Below the pieces are notes generated by a model, which saw nothing but the letters and a program-made list of their open reading frames with translations, was not told the origin of the DNA and ran no database searches. From Penicillus capitatus (Eukaryota > Chlorophyta): DNA of 64,000 nt. The DNA lies in the NCBI GenBank assembly GCA_965649825.1, contig OZ287716.1, forward strand, positions 1-64,000. The letters are read 5' to 3'. This document shows, piece by piece, positions 34,974 through 45,763 of this stretch (positions within the stretch are counted from its first letter, which is position 1; the number at the start of each line of letters is the position of its first letter). The position numbers and the translations under genes were made by a program.

Positions 34974-37076
34974 ATGGCACATGGACTCGCCGCAGACACG
35001 AACCGCGTGCAGGTTATGGCGTTTGTCTTAAAGATGCAACGACAACGACAAGCAATCACGCATACAGGTCGTTGTTCGCACGCGTCCCTCTCGGACACAT
35101 GAACTGCACGAGCCCGTCTGCGTCTCCTGTCCGTCAAATGGGCAGACGCTGCAGATCAAACAAACAAAAGACCTCGGAGGAAACAGAGAGGCAGAAGAGG
35201 CGCGCGTCTACACGTTTGACGCCTGCTTTAGCGGTTGTGTATCACAGGTAGGCTCGGATCCATATCTCGCTCGCACTTTAACGATCCCGTTGCTTCAGGA
35301 AGAGCTCTATACTCGTTGCAAGATTCGATCTCTTGTCGAGTCAGCCACGGAAGGATACATAGCGACTATCCTTGCTTTCGGCCAGACAGGATCTGGCAAG
35401 ACGTTCACGACACTGGGAATGCGATTTGGACCCGGTCCTGCATCAGCAACGCATCCAGATTCCCTCGTCCCCAGCGACGGCATCCTGCTTCGGGCCGTTT
35501 TTGACGCAATAGAGATGATGAGGGCGGCGAAATGGAGCCTGGAGGTATCTCCTGTTCGTGATACCTACCTTCTCGTCATGCAATACTCGCAGATGCGACT
35601 GTCATGTTGCCAGATCTATAATGAATCGGTGACGGATCTGTTGGCAGACGATGGTGGTCGAAACAATGTACTCCCTGTGCGTTTTCGACGCGATCTCGGT
35701 GCCTTTGCCGTCAGAGGATTGACAGAAGCGTCATGTGACGAAGCCAGAGAGGTCGTCGCCAAACTTCGCAAAGCTTTGGCCAAGAGACATTGTCATGCCA
35801 CCCGTGTCAACAATCAGTCATCGCGCAGCCACTGCTTGATCACAATGCACTTCTGCTCTCGCAAACATGGTATCCGCAGGTCATTCACATATCTCTCACA
35901 CCTCTGTCTGCACTCGCTCAAATGGACAGATGCGGAAAATTCTCGATTGTCGATTTGGCAGGCAGCGAGAGATTGAAAAGCGCAGAACATGTGAGTGCGC
36001 AAGCGATCCGAGAAACCCGATGCATCAATCGAAGCTTATTTACTCTGGCACAGGCAGAGAACATCATGTCAAATGCTCCGAGGGGCGGATCGCTGTGTGG
36101 TAGGTGCTTTCGGCGGCTCGATCGATGTCCAAGAATCGACGCCGAGAAGTTCCCTATCGCGAGAGCAAGTTGACGCAGTTGTTGTGGGATGGCCTTCGAG
36201 GTCGCGGACGAACACTGATGATCGCGTGCTGCACTCCTTTTCTCCGACACTTGGCTGAGACATTACACACATTACATTATGCCAGCACGGCCATTCGTAT
36301 CAAGACCGTTCCTCAAATCGTCGCGGATTCACAAGAACAGCTGATTCGGAAACTGAGATGGGAAATAGCGAAGCTAAAACGAGAGAACGTGGAACTTGTG
36401 GAGAAGCTGCAAAGAGCCTCGCAACAATCTCCCCGTGCGGAAAACGATGCTCTGCTCACAGATTATTGCAGTCGAGGCAGAGACCTCCCTCAATGTGCAG
36501 CAACGGAAGGCGATGCCGTCGCTCTGTCGATGAATCCAGATGACGAGCAACTTGTCCTCGATGCCGTTGGCAATGCAGCGTCGACAGTCAACGAGGACAC
36601 GCCTCACGTTGTTGATGATGACGAGAAAAACAACGCCGTGATGTTTGAAGAGGTCTTTCAAGGAGGTAAGCGATCGAACAAATGAGAATCTCGTGTGCAT
36701 TGACTGGTTGCAAGATCATGAAGCCGAGTTGCCGTCGCTGAACACATTCGTCGGCAGTGATGTGGGTTGCTGCGAGGCCCCCAAGATGAACAAACGAAAG
36801 CAGGATGACGGCAAGGTCACTCTGCCCAGATCCGTTCCAGAGAAATCGCCATACAGTGCAGCGTTGGCCCAACGCAGTCCATACGTTCAGCGAATTGCCT
36901 TCGGTGGCACGAGACACAGAAGACGTCCGATTCAGCCCACTTCTGCTCTAGAGGCATTTCAGTCGAGAATCGTGAGAGAACTGAATCAGACGAAGAGGCA
37001 GATCAAGAAACAGCGAGAGAATCTAGCGAAGAAGGTGCAAAATTCGAAGCGTCTAGAACAAGAATGGGTCAGTTGA
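34974..37076 (+). CDS. Kinesin motor protein
   Basis: Microtubule motor with an N-terminal head. Seven exons (34974-35012, 35068-35247, 35299-35544, 35593-35879, 35930-36053, 36104-36665, 36715-37076) give 599 residues. Head motifs: RVQVVVRTRPS across the first intron, ATILAFGQTGSGKTFT (P-loop), QIYNESVTDLL, NNQSSRSHCLITM (switch I), FSIVDLAGSERL (switch II), and VPYRESKLTQLLWDGLRGRGRTLMI. A neck/coiled coil follows (LRWEIAKLKRENVELVEKLQ), then an acidic stretch and a basic C-terminal coil (QTKRQIKKQRENLAKKVQ). The intron 36054-36103 begins with GC instead of GT. I cannot place it in a kinesin family with confidence. It ends 172 bp before TMEM33. Confidence 0.9.
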
Positions 37077-37248
37077 GATCGAAAACGAGTCCTTCATTTT
37101 TGTCAGCCTTCTCACATGTAAAGACACCTCGCGCGATAGGATTCGTCCTCGTCGTCACTTCCTTCGATCAACCGTCGTACATGACAAACGTCTACATTCT
37201 CAACTCAAGTTCCATACCTGACGTCACTTTCTTAAGACGCAGAAGAGA

Positions 37249-38587
37249 ATGAGCGCCGAAGAAAAGACAAAAGCTTTTCGGTAATGGACAAAAAATAGAC
37301 ACGCCACAATGCGCGACTTTGTTTAGATTGTTCGACTTCGAAAACAACGAACGCTGGAAGGAGTATTTGCTTCGAATCGATATCTCCGGGCCTGGTTACA
37401 ACGAAAAACTGTTGAAACTTAAGGCCAAATGGTACAAGAGAGAAGTGGTGAGCACAGAGAGCAATACTAAACACGAGGCACGACCTTCATACAGGACGCT
37501 GACTTTGACTTGACATGGTTGGCGAAACATGGAGCGGCAGATCTGAACAGTTCAGCATCTACAGCCACTCGTAATGGAGGTCACTCTTTAACGCGTCCAA
37601 TCCTCTGTGTGACCACGGATGGGCTTTAGGAGGCGGACAGAGCAGTTCAGCTGCACCATCTCCTGATTCTGCAACCTCTGCACCGCGTTCGACCATGCCG
37701 CCGCAACAGAAGCGGCAGCCATTGACCATCACGGCATTGCATTTTGCTGTAACGGCTATTCTTTACTTCTAGACGACACAAGCGTTTCTCTGTATCTAGA
37801 TCCTGATCACAGGACTGGTAAGTCTGCTGCCTCTCTGTCCGCGATCGATCCATCGAATCTTCCTTCAGCTTGTTGTTCGTAAGTACATGTCATTTTACTC
37901 AACGGCATTGCGTGAGCTGCGTGACAGTGTCGTCTATTTTGAAGATCGGGCACCAGTTTGGATGGCCGAAATTCACTCCGCTCAGCGAGTTGAAGGTCTG
38001 GGTCAGTCGGGTGATGAGCACTACTGACTGTCAGTATGGATTCATGGCACTCCTCTTCTTCCGACATATCCCGACACGTCTCGTCTTTATCCCTTCGACC
38101 ATCTTGGCGGCTTACCATGCATTTCACTTTCTCAATGGTCGTTTCTCAAACCGTGCACTCTGGAAGCGTTACGGAGAAAAGGCCTTCACGTTCATGGCCT
38201 CCCGTCAAGTATGCATCACCACAATCGTATGCAGACGATGTGACAAATGTCCCTTTTGGCAGAGTGATGCTGCGCTGCTCAATGCCGTGTCCGAAATTGG
38301 GACAGGCTTTGTGATGCTCCTGCAGATGTTCACGCCGACGAGGAACGTGCTTATCACCGTTATGTACTGGCAATGGCTACGCATGCGTTACTGGTCACCC
38401 GATTCCGCCGCCATCCATCGCCAAGTCTCTCTCCATCACACTCAACGCCTATCTCATTCCCCACTCGCTCTTTTTACAGGCATGGGTCAATATTGGACAC
38501 AAAGTCGATCCTTTGCTAAAGATGGTTCCCATTCTCCGCATTCCGATCAATCTCGTACAAAGATGGTTCACACAACGCCCTGTTTAA
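37249..38587 (+). CDS. TMEM33: TMEM33/Pom33-like ER membrane protein, plant type
   Basis: Homologue of the ER and nuclear-pore associated TMEM33/Pom33 family. Eight exons (37249-37280, 37327-37447, 37495-37579, 37630-37748, 37800-37878, 37928-38208, 38263-38424, 38480-38587) give 328 residues. The N-terminus has the plant-type soluble motif FENNERWKEYLLRIDI and LKAKWYKREVDADFD, then a Ser-rich linker. Four or so hydrophobic segments follow (ALHFAILITGLVSLL, FGWPKFT, YGFMALLFFRH, VSEIGTGFVMLLQMF) and the conserved MYWQWLRMRYWSP, IHRQAWVNIGHKVDPLL and NLVQRWFTQ. Introns are 46-55 nt. The animal family lacks the N-terminal extension. Confidence 0.85.
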
Positions 38588-38868
38588 TCGAGTCGATTGT
38601 TCTGTGATGCGCTGAATCGACGATGCACTTCTCAGTGCCGCAGTCACTCGTTCGAGATACGCACTTCGTCCGCGTCTGGCACTTGCGATCATCGCGGCAA
38701 CATGCTGTTCGTCACAGCCACGCCCCAGCCGAGCACCCGGAAGAGATAGACGCGCCGGCCGCGACACCTCCACTGACGTGGGTCAAAGTAACAACATTAC
38801 AGCTGTGCCCATCTCACAGCTCACACTATTAGAGCGTCAGAGAAACGCGCAATAGTATTGTAGCGTTC

Positions 38869-40068
38869 ATGCACCGCCAGAACTTTGTTCCCGCTTTCGT
38901 CTCCCTGCTGCGAGGCGACGGCTCGGATCAGGAAGCCGTCGTCGTCGATCGCACAGATGCGGTAACGGTCGATACGAACGCATGTCGTGTCATTCCTTTC
39001 GAACTCAACAAAGTAGACGTCTATAGTTTTCCATCCCTTCAATGCATTCAGCATCCGACGGTCCAAGTCATGATCGATCGAAAGATGAAAAGAAGCTTGC
39101 CCAATCGACGGAGGGACAAATTCAAGTTAGGATTAGTCATCGAAGGAGGAGGCATGCGCGGAGCTGTATCTGGGGCGATGTGCATGGAACTGCGTCGATT
39201 AGGATTCTTAGACGTTTTCGATGTTGTGTACGGCAGTTCAGCCGGTGCCATTAATGGAGCTTATTTTCTCACAGGACAAGAAGCGGGGATGAATATCTAC
39301 TTTGAGCATCTCACCAGTAAACGATTTATTGATTTTCGTCGTCTCTTTGGACCAGATCCCGTTCTGGATCTCAATTTCTTGATTGATGATATTATGGAAG
39401 ATGTGGTGCCGTTGGATTGGAAGGCAGTATTGAAGTCCAAGATTCCATTGAAAGTCATTGCCTCTTCGTTGAATCACATGACATCCGTAACGCTGGGAGG
39501 ATTCAGAGACAAAGCCGATTTGGTGACAGCCCTGAAGGCATCGTGCACTGTTCCCGAAATCGTGGGCCCACCCGAAGAGCTCTACGGACACAGACTGGTA
39601 GATGCCGCCGTCTTCGAGCCCATTCCGTACAGAGCTGCCATCCAAGACGGCTGCACACACGTCTTGTCACTCTGCAGTCGTCCCCGACCTCGTGGCGCAA
39701 GCGGACGCGTGCGTCGTGCAATGAAACAGATCTTGGATCGCACTATCAAGAGATTTGTATTGAGTCCGCCTTACATGGAAGGGGCGTGGAAGGTCGAAGT
39801 GGAGGAGATGCTGAAGGCTGGTGGGATGGATGCAGATGATCTGATGTTGCTGACCATGATGCAAGGATTACAAGGGATGGAAACGACGCCGATGGACGGA
39901 CACATCTTCGCCATTTACCCATCGCCCGATCACATCATCCCCCCGACGACCATCGACGGTGAGCTGCTGCGTGTTGGAGCAAGAGATGCACGGAAAGCAG
40001 TGGATGGACTGTTCGAGCCGTTGGCGAAGAATACCGAGACTCCAAACAGGTCTTGGCTTTTCGTTTGA
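38869..40068 (+). CDS. Patatin-like phospholipase
   Basis: Single uninterrupted 399-residue frame. Patatin catalytic features: oxyanion loop GLVIEGGGMRGAVSGAM, nucleophile elbow VYGSSAGAINGAY, and the catalytic Asp in LVDAAVFEPIPY, forming a Ser-Asp dyad for acyl hydrolysis of lipids. Other blocks are KRFIDFRRLFGPDPVLDL and LKASCTVPEIVGPP. The first about 80 residues are less conserved. No signal peptide or transmembrane segment is evident. The lack of introns in an intron-rich neighbourhood and its compact bacterial-like patatin core suggest late acquisition or retroposition, but this is inference. Confidence 0.9.
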   Translation: MHRQNFVPAFVSLLRGDGSDQEAVVVDRTDAVTVDTNACRVIPFELNKVDVYSFPSLQCIQHPTVQVMIDRKMKRSLPNRRRDKFKLGLVIEGGGMRGAVSGAMCMELRRLGFLDVFDVVYGSSAGAINGAYFLTGQEAGMNIYFEHLTSKRFIDFRRLFGPDPVLDLNFLIDDIMEDVVPLDWKAVLKSKIPLKVIASSLNHMTSVTLGGFRDKADLVTALKASCTVPEIVGPPEELYGHRLVDAAVFEPIPYRAAIQDGCTHVLSLCSRPRPRGASGRVRRAMKQILDRTIKRFVLSPPYMEGAWKVEVEEMLKAGGMDADDLMLLTMMQGLQGMETTPMDGHIFAIYPSPDHIIPPTTIDGELLRVGARDARKAVDGLFEPLAKNTETPNRSWLFV

Positions 40069-40259
40069 TCCAAAAGTGAAGTGGCTTCGAATTTCTTATT
40101 GTTTGTCTATTTGTCTGGCAGTTACGATGAACAGTTACGAATGCTATGTGTCTGCTGATTGGATCGGTTTGCAACGTGTAAGTAAATGGACGGGTTGAGA
40201 AAGTTGTTTTTGTATACACACGCCCACTCACCCACTCAAGCAAACATGTCTCAGTGGGA

Positions 40260-43200
40260 TCATGAGTCGATGACATGGGAATTGTCACTTGCACAAGAAG
40301 CATCGGAAGAGACAGAAGTCTTTTTGCTTCCAAGAGAGGAACGCAGACGTCGTCTAAACTGTCCAAGTTTAGATGTCTGATCGTTGACCATGGCAGAGAG
40401 GATCTGTCTTTGGGCATTGTCGAGGTAAGAAGAGGCCACCTGCATCAGACTCTCCATCGAGGCGACCAGCTGACCACGCAAAGAAGAATCGAGAATCTGG
40501 CATAGGCAGGGAAAGGGCCTTGCATTCTGTGATGCACACATGGAGTGACTCACTTCAACACCTTCCAGAATAAGCAATGAATCGAAGATGGCTGTGGCAG
40601 TGAGGCGCAGTTGCAATGGAGTGGTCGCATCGGGAGAGGCCTCTTGCAAAGCATCCAAGAAGCCTGGAATTTGCTTCAGGACAAATGTGGCATGGACGTT
40701 GCATTGGGAGGCAGCTGATGAGAAAGCTTTCAGGGCAGTCAGTTTGACCTGAATGAAGGCACACGCTGCGACTCATGCATTTCAGAAGAAACAGAAGGAA
40801 GACCCGAGGCAGATCGGACGTCATGATGTGCTCCGCAGCAGCATACACCTTTTCCATCAGTTCTGAAGAATTGGGATGCATGGTAGCGATCTGTCGCAGG
40901 GCTGTGATGACATGCAGTCTCACAGAGAGATCTGTATCTTTTGCCAGCCCAGAGAGCACTGTAGATAGCAGTCACGAGTGTCATGGCAACATCGAGACTG
41001 CAGGAATACCAGGTGCGATGGTGGAGAAGATATCTTGGTAGGATGCACGGAGGCACAATGCTTCAGCGATCAATGCAGCTCCGCATTTGAGTGTTCCTCC
41101 CGCGGAAGTGGAGAATTGCACCATGAAGTTCGTGAGGATTTTAAAGGTCGAGGGAAAATTACCCGAAAACACAACAGCTGAGATAAAAGCCTGCAATGCG
41201 AGACATCAGACATCGACCAGAGCGAACAATGATCCATGCCATACTTGCTTGTTTTCGATGGCCCATGGAGCTCTGGCAGGGTCATTCGTTTTGAGAAGAG
41301 AGTGCACGAAGTTGTGCAATCCATCTTCTTCGCCTTCCGAAAAGATACCGGCAAAACTGATAGGAAAAACGGAAGCTCTGTCTTCGCATTCCGGTTGCCG
41401 CCGCTGCATGACATCCATAAGCGCCTTTGATCTTGTCAGGCAGGCGATGGGATGCACATCATGCAGACCAGAAGCGGCCAAGAATAGAGGTTTCATGGCC
41501 CCTTCTGTGATACACCATTCTGAGAGAATCATAGGCATTCAGATGTGACAGGTCCTTTTCGCGAGTGACTGACCAAACGCTTTGTGTGTTGCTCTGACAG
41601 TGGATACCAATCGCTCTCTTAGTTTTAAACACTCACTCACCGGAGCGATGTGACTGATGATCGAAATGATCGACGGGAGAATCTCTCGCACAAAGACGTG
41701 TGCTTCGGAGGTTGTTTCGGTCTCCTGGGTTTCGTCAAACCACTGCTCAAACGCCAAGGCTCTCTTTTCTGAGCCGTGTTCTGTGGTCATGGCATTCGTG
41801 GAAGATGAGAGACGGATTGTGAGCAGATATGACAGACCTGAATTCAGTGAATTGCGTTCCTTGTCAGCAGCGGGGGTCAATGGATCATTGCTCTCGGATT
41901 CTGACATATATGGCACTCAGCAGAATCCTGCGATGTTGATCGTGAAGTGCACTCACTTCTGAGATTGTGCGTCACCCAGAACGGAATGCCTTCCATACAG
42001 ATCTTCGCAAATTGAGGCAAAACTGCTTCGAAGAGATTGAGTAAGCTCAGAATCTATTCTCATGCCATTTCAAGACTGTTTCCGAATGTACGGTATACCT
42101 TTTTCTGCTGAGGGCTCTTGGGAAGTCGACCTGGCATAGTTCCCGATTCGTCAGATGCCTTGTGAGTCTTGTTTGCCGCTGGAGCGCTCTCCAAAATCTC
42201 GTGAACGTCTTCGAATATTCGGCGTACGGCACGTCCGTCAAGATGCAGGCCTCCCCGGCTATCTCTCAGTACTGGCACCAGTTCTGCAAATGCCGCATCA
42301 GAGACTGTGGCCTCTGCGTCTGTCACAAAATCGATCAAAAGGTCTTCGACCTGTAAACAGAGAAGATAGATGCTTAGATACTGATGTCTGGTAAGTACGG
42401 CATGTTCTTTGTGCGATGGAAAGTCGGCCACTTTGAAGCAGGATGAGAGACTCATCAGTGCAGCTCTTCGTACGAGCACATGAGGATCCGTACTGAGTTG
42501 GCGAATCAGAGAAAGCAAAAGGGAAGATCGGATGTCTTCTTCGACATAATGGCAAATGACTCCCAGTATCTCAGCCACCATCAGACGCTTTTCGTGCCTC
42601 TTCGCCCAGACAATACACGAACGCATGATTCGATTCGACGAAAAGGGCATCTTACCTTATGGTTGGCAAGCTCACAGCATTGAGGGATAATCTCTTGGTT
42701 GATTCTTTGGCTGTCAACGCTCTCGGCCAGAAGCTCAATGCCATGAACCATGCTCTGATAGCCACTGTCAGCAACGATAGCTGATGCGATATGCCTCTCT
42801 CACTTGTCTCTGCTCATCGTCTGGATGCTTGATCAGATTAAAGAGCATCGACTGCAGTGCCATTCTGCCAGACACATCAGGGTGATCACGGGAGAGGGCA
42901 ACCAGTACAGGAATGCAGTCTACAGACATGCTCATCGAACATGTTTGACAAGAGGCCATAGCTACCAGATCGTTTTTTGATGAGGACGTTGGGGACTATC
43001 TTTGGTAAGTATTCCATCAAGATGGTCAGCAGCTCGGTCGAAGGCATATGCATCGGCGTTTTTGGAAGTGTTGTCGAATTCCATGGAGTCATTGGTTCAC
43101 TGTCAACGTCACCGTCTGTTGACACACCCGTCAATGTGACATGCTTCGTAGAACTGACATCGGGTGTCATCACTCTTTCACTCTTCTCTGCTGAATCGGA

Positions 43201-44226
43201 TGCAACACCATCGCTCTTGTTATCACCCTGTCAGCCAAAGCACAGCACGTCACGACTAACCTGACCAGAAAGGCAGCCAAACCACCTGTAGTTCGGGAAC
43301 AGATGCGGCTGAAATTCCGTTCGCCTCTACTGCATCCCCACCCCCGTTACTCTTCTGTTGCATCCATGCCATTATGTATAGTATTGATAAGATGACAGTG
43401 TACTTCAGAATCCTTTCCCTGTTCTTGGACTTGGTGATAGTATTGGGCTAATGTGTGCCCTGCTGGTTGTTTTTTCTCGAATTCAGGAAACGCTTCTTCT
43501 TGGAAGGTCAAGGCAGTCACTTTGTACCCGCATTGCAGCAGATATGCCATGACAACACTATTCAAGTGTTTTCTATTACCAAACAAGACGTCACCTCTAT
43601 TCAACCGCGAGAACGCATCGACGCACTTCTCATCTCCCACTCCGTTTTCTTGTTTTGGAGAAGAGGAGAATTCTGCTTGCATCTCGGGAGATATCGCATC
43701 CTCTGCGGATGTTGCATACATCCCAGAGTAATCCTGATCCCCATCGAGGTATCGTAGGGCGAATCCAATCTCTGTGCCTCACTTTGGTCTGTTTCAGATC
43801 TTCCGTCGCGACACGAAGTTCGTACTCTGCTAAACAGAGCTTCTGTTCTCGCTCTTTGGCCAACAGGATACTGCTCAGGGCTGGACAAGCAAAAATGAAT
43901 GCGGTTGGGGGTATAGGGGGCAAGGGACGCACCATCTTCGCCTTGGAATCTCTGAACCTCCTCTGGAGGAAAGCGTGAGGTGTCGCTATAGAAGTTCTGC
44001 AGAAGGAAAATGATCATGTCGCTGCAGAGCGCTGCTTGCCTTCAGGAATCGCAGGTCAAAGCCTCCGAGTTCTTGCCCTTCCACCAAGAATTCCAGCCCT
44101 GTGAGGTAGAGCCCGTTGCCGATGAGATACTGTGAAACCTGAAAGAAACGACGCATCGTTTCCGTTCAATTCGAACTGAGGCAGCATTGCCTGTTCAGTT
44201 GTGAGAGCGCTTTGCACCGCAGCCAT
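40260..44226 (-). CDS. RELCH: RELCH-like LisH/coiled-coil/HEAT protein
   Basis: In animals RELCH (KIAA1468) links Rab11 recycling endosomes to the TGN and helps cholesterol transfer. The gene is split into many exons; the span is given as a model. N-terminal LisH-like segment VSQYLIGNGLYLTGLEFLVEG, then NFYSDTSRFPPEE, a coiled coil (AKEREQKLCLAEYELRVATEDL) and a second LisH-like block HLNSVVMAYLLQCGYKVTALTF. Downstream are HEAT repeats, for example AEILGVICHYVEEDIRSSLLLSL, VLVRRAALMSL and LSVRLHVITALRQIA. The C-terminus has LRGQLVASMESLMQVASSYLD and LGQFRRRLRSSLG. The intron at 43997-44039 starts with GC. Start at 44226 (MAAV...) requires a roughly 90 nt first intron and is tentative; middle exon borders were not all fixed. 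Confidence 0.75.
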
Positions 44227-45052
44227 GGCTGTTGTTCAAAATGCACCGTGCCTGAAACGACTTATTAATAGCGACGAACGAATGACGGCAGAGCAGGCGA
44301 ACGAACAAACAAACAGACGTCAGTCATTACACTCCGTCATCTACAGAGCCACAAGAGAACAGTCGATTTTGAAGGAGGGGGAGACAGAAAGCACGGGAGA
44401 CAGTGGAGACTATCTCCTGCTTGGTTGGATACTGTCATTACGCATCCTTGTCTAAAAAGCCAACCCACAGCATATGTCATAAAGGCAGGAGCATCAGGGA
44501 AGGGCATGATGCATCCTCATCGGAGCGCAGGATCAAACAGAAGCCATGTGCACAGATGATGAATGGATGGGACGCAATTACCGTCAAGATTCATCGAGCC
44601 TTGAAGGAGTGCGAGACGTCCGAGTTGTGTCTGGATCACCTGAAACGTGCGCAACGCCATGACATCACTGCGCATCTCTCGTTTCCATAATCTGAGCAAC
44701 AGATCGGGTCACATCACGGAGAAGCAGCCCGTTGGCTCGGTAAATGCAGCAGTCTTACGCGTTTCTTCCAAGGAATCGCTTGCTCTCGCCACGCATACGA
44801 CTGAGGGGCACGTTACTCTTTCCGCGAAGAGACGACGCTCCGTGTCGCATGTGGTGCATCAGACATCGACGGGCGGCTCTCGCGATCATGTGGTCGATGC
44901 GCGTCACGCAATGGCGATGATCGTCTGAAGGGTCGGTGGATGAAAAGACCCCGATCTCTCATGGCACGAATCTTGGACGCTTTTCGAACGGGATCCAGCA
45001 CACGAGGGCGTCCCATGTTCATGTGGGAGCCTCCGTCTCCTTCGGTGTGTGA
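44227..45052. other. Intergenic, no supported gene
   Basis: About 830 bp between head-to-head RELCH and the next plus-strand gene. Several short frames overlap on both strands, none with a recognisable domain or a splice-consistent join. Confidence 0.4.
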
Positions 45053-45763
45053 ATGCCGTCTTGGCTGTGCTGCAGAACAGACCGGCGAAGCATCAATCGC
45101 CCAGAGCTGTTGGAACTTTTTCGCCTGTCCCGAGGATCTGCTCAAAACGGTCCTGCATCCTAACCACCTTGTTCCCTTGAGAGAAGCATCTGTCCCGTTG
45201 TTCAGTCTCCGAGGCAAAGCTAGACAAAATCGTGGATTTTAGTTTAGCTGTTGTGGCGGGCTATATCACAGATCCCTTCTCATCGCGGACGGCCAGACGA
45301 AGACGCCTCGTTTCGTTCAGTCATGCGACAGGAGATGGCTTTATGGTGTTCTATGTTTGCCTCTTCTATCTCCCAGCTTCTGCTCTGTGACAGATTGGTT
45401 GTGTGGAAAGGGTATTGGTGCATCCATCGTTTGCATCGGATGTCATTCTGAAGAAGACCATTGAAAGAATCACGCAAGATCTGCAGCGCATGGGATTGGA
45501 AGAAATCTTTACCATTGCACCAGACGACTTTGAAGAGGTCTTTGCTTCCTGCGGATACGGACCGGATCCAGAGAAACATGTGCTACTGAGACTGACCCCT
45601 GACACAGCGTCTCTTTCAACAAAGACCGCAATGTTCACACAGACAGCGAAACAGAAACAATTGCTGCTTGGTGAGCTGTTCTGTCCCACTTCATTCCTCT
45701 TCAGATTCGCTTTCTTCGCTTTCTTCAGCTTCTCTGAGCCACTCCACAAACTTCTTTGCCTGA
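45053..45763 (+). CDS. Hypothetical protein, convergent and overlapping eIF2B-epsilon
   Basis: Not recognised. Exons 45053-45149, 45206-45345 and 45394-45670 join in phase with 56 and 48 nt introns: MPSWLCC..., a helical stretch PELLELFRLSRGSAQN-VSEAKLDKIVDFSLAVVAGYI, then HATGDGFM-IGCVERVLVHPSF, KTIERITQDLQRMGLEE and APDDFEEVFASCGYG. The 3' end is unclear: either a 34 nt intron leads to a stop at 45763, or the frame runs on to 45969. Either way it overlaps the antisense 3' end of eIF2B-epsilon. The central exon reads like a real soluble protein, but function is unknown. Confidence 0.45.

Noticed and set aside
37818-37868. Intron inside TMEM33 exon 5 (GTAAG...CTTCAG)
   Set aside because: Good splice consensus and size, but reading through it restores the family-length hydrophobic segment; splicing would leave an 18 nt and a 10 nt micro-exon.
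40260-44226. First reading of the HEAT-repeat gene as a condensin CAP-G subunit
   Set aside because: N-terminal LisH-like blocks, coiled coil and C-terminal sequence fit RELCH/KIAA1468 better; condensin landmarks are absent.
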